From contig JAJZFK010000074.1 of assembly GCA_021805405.1 (NCBI GenBank), positions 1 to 5,160 on the forward strand: a DNA stretch of 5,160 nucleotides, written 5' to 3'. Below are positions 1 through 5,160 of this stretch, in pieces (the stretch's first letter is position 1; every line of letters begins with the position of its first letter). The notes beneath the pieces are model-generated. The model was not told the origin of the DNA and ran no database searches. It saw nothing but the letters and a program-made list of their open reading frames with translations. A program made the translations under genes and the position numbers. This DNA comes from a bacterium. GTDB lineage: Bacteria > Armatimonadota > Chthonomonadetes > Chthonomonadales > Chthonomonadaceae.

Positions 1-1
1 C

Positions 2-1285
2 TTTGTAGACTTACGTTCACTTCGACTTGCTGACCTGTTGCGAGTTAATCCCGACGTATTCCAGGGTTCAAATTATACATCGCGGCAGCGGAGCGCTGAA
101 CTGTTTTACGACTGGATTTGGAACCAGGTGAACAAGAACTTGCCCTGGAACCAGTTTGTATACAAAATCATTACGGCGAAGGGGAGTTCCGAGCAGTACG
201 GTCCAACCAATTTCTACCGGGTAGAGTATTCGGCAAACGACCGCGCTGAAAATGTAGGCGAAGCATTTCTAGGTGTCAGGATGGCTTGTGCAAGATGCCA
301 TAAACACCCATTCGACAAGTGGACAACGGATGATTACTGGAACTTTTCGGCGTTCTTCCAGAAAGTCGGTATAACGCCAGGCAAGCTGCTAGACGAGCAG
401 GTAATCGATTACAATGCAAATGCGCAGCTCATCAACCAGTCTATCCTCGGTCCCAACCGTGGCAAAGTGGCCCCACCCACCTTTCTGGGCGGTGATGGCC
501 CGGCTCCTCCAGCGGCTAACCAGATAAAGGAACTGGCCGACTGGATGATAGCGCCATCTAATCCTTACTTTGCGCGCGCCGCTATGAACCGGCTTTGGTC
601 ATACTACTTTGGAATGGGCATTATAAATCCTGTAGATGACATGCGTGCCACAACCCCATCGAGCGTGCCGGGCTTACTAACCGCCCTTTCTGCCGAATTT
701 GAACGAAGCGGTTATAACATTCGGCACATGATCAGGTTAATTTTAAACTCACGAACGTACCAGCTCACATCGTTGCCAAACCACACCAATGACCTGGACG
801 AACAGTTCTTTTCGCACTACATCGCGCATCCTATGCCGGCGCAAGTGCTGTTAGATATGGTTAATGAAGCGACCGGAAGCAGGCGGCAGTACGGGGCATT
901 TCCGGATCGTGCGCTTGCCATTCAGGCGGCGTTTCCTGTTAAAACACCCTTTTCCGATGCGTTTGGCGTTTCACACCGCGAATTTCTAACCGATCTGGAT
1001 CCACAACTGGATCCGAACCTTATGCAGTGCCTTACCATGATCAACTCACCGCAACTGGAAAACAAGGTGAATTATGGAAGCACACTTCGCCAGGGGCTGG
1101 CGGATACGCAGACGCCGCAGCAGCTAGTGAAATACCTGTACCTGCGCACGTTCTGCCGCGATCCTTCGCCTGGGGAGGTAGCGAAGTGCGTAACGATCAT
1201 GCAGCAGGCCAAAACACGACCGGAAGGTGCGCAGGATCTGCTTTGGGCGCTCATTTCGGCGCGAGAGTTCTATTTTAATCACTGA
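2..1285 (+). CDS. DUF1549/DUF1553 domain protein, 5' truncated by window edge
   Basis: This is the C-terminal part of a DUF1549-DUF1553 protein, a family expanded in Planctomycetota and relatives and usually paired with DUF1501 proteins. Its biochemical role is not established. The frame is open from base 2, and the residues before the TTG at 38 (FVDLRSLRLADLLRVNPD) match the family, so the true start lies upstream of the window. The DUF1549 part runs to about 385 and holds FLGVRMACARCHKHPFDKW. Its CARCH (287-301) has the CxxCH form of a c-type haem site and is conserved in the family, though haem binding is unproven. DUF1553 follows from about 480 to the end, with LADWM (533-547), a DDMRATTP block near 635-658 and NSRTYQL (746-766), and it ends in SAREFYFNH. 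The cysteine-rich block often seen late in DUF1553 (a CECER-like motif) is replaced here by REFLTDLDPQLDPNL. The stop is TGA at 1283-1285. The DUF1501 gene starts 59 bases downstream, probably in the same operon. Family assignment is very secure and function is not. Confidence 0.95.
   Translation, partial: FVDLRSLRLADLLRVNPDVFQGSNYTSRQRSAELFYDWIWNQVNKNLPWNQFVYKIITAKGSSEQYGPTNFYRVEYSANDRAENVGEAFLGVRMACARCHKHPFDKWTTDDYWNFSAFFQKVGITPGKLLDEQVIDYNANAQLINQSILGPNRGKVAPPTFLGGDGPAPPAANQIKELADWMIAPSNPYFARAAMNRLWSYYFGMGIINPVDDMRATTPSSVPGLLTALSAEFERSGYNIRHMIRLILNSRTYQLTSLPNHTNDLDEQFFSHYIAHPMPAQVLLDMVNEATGSRRQYGAFPDRALAIQAAFPVKTPFSDAFGVSHREFLTDLDPQLDPNLMQCLTMINSPQLENKVNYGSTLRQGLADTQTPQQLVKYLYLRTFCRDPSPGEVAKCVTIMQQAKTRPEGAQDLLWALISAREFYFNH
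287..301 (+). other. CxxCH motif (CARCH) in DUF1549 domain
   Basis: The codons read Cys-Ala-Arg-Cys-His, followed by KHPFDKW. The CxxCH pattern is the covalent attachment signature of c-type haem, and CARCHxHPFxxW is a family hallmark of DUF1549. Whether haem, another metal or neither is bound cannot be decided from the sequence. Confidence 0.6.
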
Positions 1286-1344
1286 AGTACTGGGTTAATG
1301 TAATACCAATCGGGACAAAATGTCACAAAACCGGAGGGATTGCG
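1286..1344 (+). other. Short intergenic spacer between the DUF1549/DUF1553 and DUF1501 genes
   Basis: This 59-base, AT-leaning gap is the only non-coding stretch in the window. I see no strong hairpin followed by a T-run and no good -35/-10 pair, so read-through from the upstream gene into DUF1501 is the simplest reading. Its one clear element is the Shine-Dalgarno sequence near its 3' end. Confidence 0.7.
1333..1338 (+). promoter_or_regulatory. Ribosome binding site of the DUF1501 gene
   Basis: GGAGGG lies six bases upstream of the ATG at 1345, a near-ideal Shine-Dalgarno sequence and spacing. It fixes the DUF1501 start. The two downstream genes have no comparable site, which suggests that this one drives translation into the coupled trio. 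Confidence 0.85.
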
Positions 1345-2664
1345 ATGAGTTACAACTGGCTGGGAGATTGCGAGAAGTTTCATAGGCGTGACGTTCTGCG
1401 AGTGGGAATGTTAAGCTTTATGGGCCTTACGCTCTCGAAGTACTATGCACTTGCGGAGACAACCAAGAAGACTAACCCGGACCGCACCGATGGCACCGCC
1501 GATTCTGTTGTTCTTATATGGACGGCTGGCGGGCCAAGCCATGTAGACAGCTGGGATCCTAAGCCGAACGCTCCAGTGGAAATTCGCGGCCAGTTCAATT
1601 CTATCGGCACCAATGTGGATGGCATACAGGTTACCGAACACCTTGCGCGTACCGCCAAGGTGATGGACAAACTCACGCTCATTCGCAGCATGACGAGCCC
1701 AACTGCTGTTCATGAAATTGGCACCCACTACATGCTCACCGGCTTCCTTCCGCTGCCGGGCTTTGAAGTACCATCCTATGGTTCTGTAGCATCAAAATTA
1801 CTGGGACCGCGAAGCGCTTTACCTCCATATATCTCTGTGGAGCAGCCAGAAGAGCCCATGGGTGCCGGTTTCCTTGGTGCGGCACTTAACCCGTACTGCC
1901 CGGGTGGTAATCCTACCGATGCCAACTACCATGGCGAAGGGCTGGACGCACCCGCGGGAGTTACGCGTCACCGCATGGACCGACGACGGGCTCTTCGTGA
2001 CGTAGTAGACGACGCTTTCCGGCAGCAGGAAAAGGGCTGCGATGAGGCACACGCAGTAGATGAGTTCTACAACCGTGCGTACACGCTTCTGTCGTCCGAC
2101 AAGGCGCGCGCTGCCTTCGACCTTACAAAAGAGACCTCCGCGATTCGTGGTAATTACGGCTGGAACCAGTTTGGACAGAGCATGCTGCTAACCAGAAGGC
2201 TTATCGAGGCCGGCACGCGTTTTGTTACGGTTACAGTTGGCGGTTGGGATAACCACTACAATATCTTCCCGGCAATGGGTGGCAGCCTGCTTCCTACCTT
2301 TGATCAGGGGTTTGCCACGTTTATTGCTGATATGGCCCAGCGCGGGATGCTTGAGCGCACTCTCGTCGTTGTAATGGGTGAGTTTGGCAGAACACCTATT
2401 GTCAACCGCAACGCCGGTCGAGACCACTGGCCAGCATGCTTCTCGGTTCTGATGGCAGGTGGCGGCATTAAGGGTGGCAACGTAGTAGGTTCCTCTGATG
2501 GGAGAGGTATGCAGGTGGTATCCGATCCTGTACATCCAGAAGATGTAGCCGCTACTATCTACAATGCATTGGGTATTGATTATCACCAGTCTATCTCCTC
2601 GCCTGAGGGTGTGCGAATTACGCTTGCAAGGGGTGGTTCGCCCATCAAGCAGGCACTAGCGTAA
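1345..2664 (+). CDS. DUF1501 family protein, Tat-exported, alkaline-phosphatase/sulfatase-like fold
   Basis: This complete 439-residue protein has the usual length for DUF1501, a family in the alkaline phosphatase/sulfatase superfamily that is commonly encoded beside DUF1549/DUF1553 genes. The start is set by GGAGGG six bases upstream. Residues 13-21 (HRRDVLRVG) followed by a moderately hydrophobic stretch (22-37) look like a twin-arginine leader, so export in folded form is likely. Family motifs are all present: GGPSHVDSWDPK (62-73), with His and Asp typical of the metal site; HEIGTHYMLTG (123-133); PSYGSV (143-148); GGWDNHYN (299-306); MGEFGRTP (344-351); GRDHWP (359-363 with flank); and HPEDVAATIYNALGID (397-412). 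The C-terminus has the usual GGSPIKQAL ending. I see no missing key residue, so the protein is probably intact. The substrate is unknown; phosphate- or sulfate-ester hydrolysis is inferred from the fold only. Its TAA shares one base with the next start codon. Confidence 0.96.
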   Translation: MSYNWLGDCEKFHRRDVLRVGMLSFMGLTLSKYYALAETTKKTNPDRTDGTADSVVLIWTAGGPSHVDSWDPKPNAPVEIRGQFNSIGTNVDGIQVTEHLARTAKVMDKLTLIRSMTSPTAVHEIGTHYMLTGFLPLPGFEVPSYGSVASKLLGPRSALPPYISVEQPEEPMGAGFLGAALNPYCPGGNPTDANYHGEGLDAPAGVTRHRMDRRRALRDVVDDAFRQQEKGCDEAHAVDEFYNRAYTLLSSDKARAAFDLTKETSAIRGNYGWNQFGQSMLLTRRLIEAGTRFVTVTVGGWDNHYNIFPAMGGSLLPTFDQGFATFIADMAQRGMLERTLVVVMGEFGRTPIVNRNAGRDHWPACFSVLMAGGGIKGGNVVGSSDGRGMQVVSDPVHPEDVAATIYNALGIDYHQSISSPEGVRITLARGGSPIKQALA

Positions 2665-2666
2665 TG
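2662..2666 (+). promoter_or_regulatory. TAATG stop-start overlap (DUF1501 to WD40)
   Basis: The DUF1501 TAA (2662-2664) and the WD40 ATG (2664-2666) share base 2664. No strong Shine-Dalgarno precedes the ATG, so re-initiation by terminating ribosomes is the likely way the WD40 gene is translated. Confidence 0.8.
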
Positions 2667-3803
2667 CGAGCTTCTCGCTGCACGCCGGCGTTACTGGCCG
2701 CGACCTGGTTTGCTGTCTCTTGTGCTACGGCCACAGGAGCAGCGCCTAAACCGGTTGCGACCACGCCGCCGGTACCTGTAACCGCGCCGGTGGTACACTA
2801 CAGGCTTAGTGCGGTATTTTCGGTGAAGCTTAGCCCCAGGGGCGGTCGGCTGGCGGTTGGCGTATTCCACCGTGTTCTGGTGTACGATACGGCGACCTGG
2901 AAACTGCTTAGTGTATGCACCTCGGTTTCCGGTGGGGCACGGGCCATAGCCTTCACACCAGATGGCAAAACTATCGCGATTGGGTGCGGTTTACCTGATC
3001 GCGATGGGGAGGCTCTGATTTGGGATGGAGTGACTGGTCACAAGCCGACGGTACTAAAAGGCGCGGATGATGTTATAGAAGCCCTTGCCTTTAGCAATGA
3101 TGGCAAGACACTCGTAACTGCCTCGGACGATCACGACGTACGCGTCTATCAGAACCTTCCTTCCGCCAAGAATACGATGCTTACCGAACACAACGACCAG
3201 GTTCAAGCCGTTGCATTTTCGCCTAATGCTGGTATCCCTTTTCTGTCTGGTGGACGTGACCACATGGTGAAGGCGTGGGATCAGAAGACGTTGCATTCAG
3301 TTGCTAATCTCGATCAATACGGCGACGGGGTAACCTGTGTGCAGTTCATTAACGACACACAGTTTGTTGCTGGCTCGCTGGATGGTCACATCTACTGGGC
3401 CGGTATTGGTTATGATAATCGCGATAAAGACTGGGGCAGCTATTTCTTTCGCGATGAATTCGCCGATGACGGCGGGGTCAACGACCTTGCTGTAACGGGC
3501 AATCGGCAGATCATTCTTACCTGCGGAATGGATGGCGCGGAAACCATGTGGCAGGCTGACGGCCGCCAACTGCGCGTTGATCACATATCGCACTATCCGT
3601 TTTACGGTGTAGATATCAGTAGCGATGGCAAGACGGCCTATGGCGGTGGGCGCGACGGTATGATCTACCAGTGGAATACGGGTAACGGTTCCGTTGAGCA
3701 TATTCAGGCCCCGCCGCCGCTTAGGGGTTTGGTTGCGCCACAAAAGCGTCTGGCCTTCCACAAGGTTAAACCCCTAACACACAGGACTAAGCACACCAAA
3801 TGA
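2664..3803 (+). CDS. Secreted WD40-repeat beta-propeller protein
   Basis: This complete 379-residue protein is probably a seven-bladed propeller acting as a binding scaffold outside the cytoplasm. Residues 1-27 form a Sec-type signal (basic start, hydrophobic 9-20, small residues to AGA-like positions near 26). The FAVSC at 16-20 resembles a weak lipobox, so a lipoprotein is possible. A Pro/Thr/Val-rich linker spans 28-43. Blades are visible at about 49-82, 91-127, 135-164, 178-212, 222-250, 271-303 and 313-345. Supporting motifs include FTPDGKTIAIG (97-107), LIWD (118-121), FSNDGKTLVTASDDHDVRVY (143-162), SGGRDHMVKAWD (195-206) and SSDGKTAYGGGRDGMIYQW (319-337). Blades 5 and 6 are the most divergent. 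The tail (360-379) is rich in Lys, Arg and His. The ATG overlaps the DUF1501 stop (TAATG) with no clear Shine-Dalgarno, which implies translational coupling. WD40 proteins accompany DUF1549/DUF1501 genes in planctomycete-type genomes. The specific partner is unknown. Confidence 0.93.
   Translation: MRASRCTPALLAATWFAVSCATATGAAPKPVATTPPVPVTAPVVHYRLSAVFSVKLSPRGGRLAVGVFHRVLVYDTATWKLLSVCTSVSGGARAIAFTPDGKTIAIGCGLPDRDGEALIWDGVTGHKPTVLKGADDVIEALAFSNDGKTLVTASDDHDVRVYQNLPSAKNTMLTEHNDQVQAVAFSPNAGIPFLSGGRDHMVKAWDQKTLHSVANLDQYGDGVTCVQFINDTQFVAGSLDGHIYWAGIGYDNRDKDWGSYFFRDEFADDGGVNDLAVTGNRQIILTCGMDGAETMWQADGRQLRVDHISHYPFYGVDISSDGKTAYGGGRDGMIYQWNTGNGSVEHIQAPPPLRGLVAPQKRLAFHKVKPLTHRTKHTK
3800..3803 (+). promoter_or_regulatory. 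ATGA start-stop overlap (WD40 to haem-motif/PPC gene)
   Basis: The ATG at 3800-3802 overlaps the WD40 TGA at 3801-3803. The only purine-rich stretch upstream (AGGA near 3783) is weak and too far away. Together with the TAATG junction this ties three genes into one coupled unit. Confidence 0.8.
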
Positions 3804-5160
3804 AACGACCTATAGCCGTGTTCGCCGTGCTTCTGCTAGCGCTGCTCCCTGCAGCGTGCACTGCACAGGAGGCAGATGCCCCTGTTATCCAGTCATTCTT
3901 CCCGGTGAGCGGGCAGCAAGGTACTACGGTTACCACAGAAGTTAAGGGAAGCAACCTTACGGGTGCCAGCAGGATGTTAGTTTACCAACCAGGAATTCAG
4001 GCTACGGTCTTCGCAGATCAGTCGCATGTGGATACGCGTAACGAACCTTTGTGGCGTGCCAAGTGCGGCAACTGCCACGAGCTGCGCTCTCCCGCCAACC
4101 GTGACATGTCACCCGCGCAATGGGCTGCCACGGTGCACCGTATGATTGCAAAAAACCAGGCGCCAATATCACCGCCGGATGCACAGAAAATTATTGAATA
4201 TTTGCAGAGTGCGGCACAAGGCGGTAAGGTTTCTGCCAGGATCACCATAGCCCCAAATGCCGAACCGGGAATTTACAACCTGAGAGTAGTTACTCCACGT
4301 GGAATCTCTACCGAAGCCAAATTTGAAGTCGATGCGCTTCCTCAGGTTCTCGCCATACCCTCTAGCGCAAAGTTGTTGTCTCAAGCGGTAACACTGCCTT
4401 GTGTAGTGAATGGCTGTATCACCCAGAATAGCGAACTGGATCGGTTTAGATTTGCTGCTGTTAAAGGTAATCGTTACGTTTTCGACCTGAAGTCATTTCG
4501 ATATAACGACGATACCCAACTATTTTTTAACCCGGAACTTAGGTTGTATGATCCGACAGGAGCACAGCTTGCGGAGAACCACGGTTATTTTGAGTTAGAC
4601 CCGCTAATTGATTGGGTGTGCCCAGCTACTGGCAACTATGTTGTTGAGGTGCGCGACCTTTTAGGGCACTCCAGTCCTGCAGACGTTTATCACCTTGCTA
4701 TGGGTACGCTGCCCTATGCTGGAGTAATGTTTCCAGTAGCGGCAACTGTCGGCAGCACTGTTTCATCGCAGGTGTTCAGTCATAACGAGGGCGCTGTTGT
4801 ACCAACTGTAACGGTAAGGGTGCCACAGCAGCCCGGCGTATTCCGTGCTCGCACTCCGCAGGGATCGCGGCCCATGATGGCTTCTGCGTATCCTGTCGTT
4901 ACCGATGCACAGCCCTCCGCAGTAACGTTGTTGCCTGCAGGTTTTACCGGTCGCCTGGAGAAACCAGGACAGAGCGATAACTTCTCGTTTGAAGGGCAGG
5001 GTACATGGGAGTGCAGGATTTATTCCAGTGAGCTAGGTTCTCCACGCCCAGTAACCGTCACAATGAAGGATTCCAACGGCCACGTCTTCCAGGTACGCCA
5101 GTCTGGTGATCGGTTTACATTTGGTATACCACGGCCCAAGATGGCATATTCCATGCAAAT
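3800..5160 (+). CDS. Secreted IPT-like/cytochrome c-like/PPC-domain protein, 3' truncated by window edge
   Basis: The frame is open from the ATG at 3800 to the window end (453 codons, no stop), so the gene continues beyond. The start is supported by the ATGA overlap and by an immediate signal peptide: MKRP, then a hydrophobic core (5-17), then PAACTAQEADA. Cleavage by signal peptidase I near 22-27 fits best. The LPAAC stretch is a poor lipobox but lipidation is not excluded. Residues 28-71 (PVIQSFFPVSGQQGTTV, GSNLTGA, PGIQATVF) and 142-178 (ITIAPNAEPGIYNLRVVTPRG) are the two halves of an IPT/TIG-like beta-sandwich often found in planctomycete PPC proteins. Between them sits a segment with CGNCH (89-93). 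A PPC-like domain follows at about 197-302 (LDRFRFAAVKGNRYVFDL, LRLYDPTGAQLA, GNYVVEVRDLLG, YHLAMG). A second, partial one starts near 372 (LPAGFTGRLEKPGQSDNFSF, SSELGSP, MKDSNGHVF). It probably acts in the periplasm or on the surface with its neighbours. Enzymatic function is not recognisable. Confidence 0.92.
   Translation, partial: MKRPIAVFAVLLLALLPAACTAQEADAPVIQSFFPVSGQQGTTVTTEVKGSNLTGASRMLVYQPGIQATVFADQSHVDTRNEPLWRAKCGNCHELRSPANRDMSPAQWAATVHRMIAKNQAPISPPDAQKIIEYLQSAAQGGKVSARITIAPNAEPGIYNLRVVTPRGISTEAKFEVDALPQVLAIPSSAKLLSQAVTLPCVVNGCITQNSELDRFRFAAVKGNRYVFDLKSFRYNDDTQLFFNPELRLYDPTGAQLAENHGYFELDPLIDWVCPATGNYVVEVRDLLGHSSPADVYHLAMGTLPYAGVMFPVAATVGSTVSSQVFSHNEGAVVPTVTVRVPQQPGVFRARTPQGSRPMMASAYPVVTDAQPSAVTLLPAGFTGRLEKPGQSDNFSFEGQGTWECRIYSSELGSPRPVTVTMKDSNGHVFQVRQSGDRFTFGIPRPKMAYSMQ
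4013..4219 (+). other. Cytochrome c-like segment with CGNCH motif, nested in the IPT-like domain
   Basis: Residues about 72-140 of the last gene hold CGNCH (4064-4078), then MSPAQWAATVHRMI and a closing helix-like stretch (ISPPDAQKIIEYLQSAA). The order CxxCH, then a Trp-containing helix with an RM, then a C-terminal helix ending in YL is typical of small class I-like haem c domains, including those of quinohaemoprotein amine dehydrogenase type. The Met of HRM (residue 115), or Met103, is a candidate sixth haem ligand; this is inference. Boundaries are estimated from where the IPT-like pattern breaks and resumes. Confidence 0.72.
4388..4705 (+). other. First PPC-like (bacterial pre-peptidase C-terminal) domain
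   Basis: Residues about 197-302 of the last gene follow the PPC pattern: a VTLPCVVNG strand, an acidic-aromatic DRFRF, a KGNRYVFDL strand, LRLYDPTGAQLAEN, and a closing GNYVVEVRD plus YHLAMG. Cys201, Cys206 and Cys274 are in positions not typical of the pattern and could form a disulfide. PPC domains are usually non-catalytic secreted beta-sandwiches. Confidence 0.72.
4913..5160 (+). other. Second PPC-like domain, incomplete
   Basis: From about residue 372 the protein repeats the PPC layout: LLPAGFTGRLEKPGQSDNF matches the entry strand and the D-x-F turn, then ECRIYSSELGSP and VTMKDSNGHVFQV match the later strands. The closing strands lie past the window edge. The region between the two PPC-like domains (residues 303-371, positions about 4706-4912) is Val/Pro/Thr-rich and I do not recognise it as a separate domain. 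Confidence 0.55.

Noticed and set aside
38..40. TTG at 38 as the start of the DUF1549/DUF1553 protein
   Set aside because: The frame is open back to base 2 and the upstream residues (DLRSLRLADLL) match the family, while the DUF1549 N-terminal half is missing. The gene is cut by the window edge rather than starting here.
1027..1278. 83-codon plus-strand reading frame inside the DUF1553 region
   Set aside because: It lies wholly within a strongly supported gene in another frame, has no Shine-Dalgarno, and encodes low-complexity sequence with no family resemblance.
1290..1312. Possible weak hairpin (GGT...ACC) in the intergenic gap as a terminator
   Set aside because: The stem is only about three pairs with no T-run after it, so it is too weak to call a terminator or attenuator.
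2188..2586. 132-codon minus-strand reading frame opposite DUF1501
   Set aside because: It is antisense to conserved DUF1501 motifs, its translation has no recognisable domain, and nothing suggests initiation. It is a shadow of the real gene.
3297..3761. 154-codon minus-strand reading frame opposite the WD40 gene
   Set aside because: It is antisense to clear WD40 blades, has no ribosome site or domain, and is explained by codon bias of the sense gene.
4002..4384. Overlapping minus-strand frames of 60-76 codons opposite the last gene
   Set aside because: The plus strand has a continuous 453-codon frame here with a signal peptide, CGNCH and PPC patterns. The minus-strand frames overlap one another and have no features.

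Overview
The window carries four plus-strand protein genes with almost no space between them. The first is cut by the left edge and the last runs off the right edge. In order they are a DUF1549/DUF1553 protein (3' part only), a complete DUF1501 protein with a twin-arginine-like leader, a complete secreted WD40-repeat protein, and the 5' part of a secreted protein with an IPT/TIG-like fold, a CxxCH haem motif and pre-peptidase C-terminal (PPC)-like domains. No RNA genes, CRISPR arrays, insertion sequences or convincing terminators are visible.

A DUF1549/DUF1553 gene followed by a DUF1501 gene is a hallmark of Planctomycetota, and also occurs in Verrucomicrobiota, Armatimonadota and some Acidobacteriota. 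Base composition is moderate, roughly half GC by eye, and coding is uniform across all four genes. I therefore favour a planctomycete-like or related bacterium, but the sequence alone does not fix the phylum.

Layout: positions 2-1285 hold the DUF1549/DUF1553 gene. A 59-base gap follows and contains a strong Shine-Dalgarno sequence. The DUF1501 gene is at 1345-2664. Its stop codon overlaps the WD40 start (TAATG, shared base 2664), and the WD40 stop at 3803 overlaps the start of the last gene (ATGA, 3800-3803). The last gene is open from 3800 to the window end, with no stop codon seen. The last three genes are very probably one translationally coupled operon, with the first gene likely co-transcribed.

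All four products appear to act outside the cytoplasm. The visible export signals suggest Tat for DUF1501 and Sec for the WD40 and PPC proteins. The DUF1501 family belongs to the alkaline phosphatase/sulfatase superfamily, and two of the four proteins carry CxxCH motifs of the c-type haem kind. A reasonable inference is a cell-surface or periplasmic assembly combining a metal-dependent hydrolase-like protein, a beta-propeller scaffold and possible haem proteins. No substrate can be read from the sequence. The most unusual point is that the haem-motif segment of the last protein (about 4013-4219) appears inserted inside an otherwise contiguous IPT-like domain.
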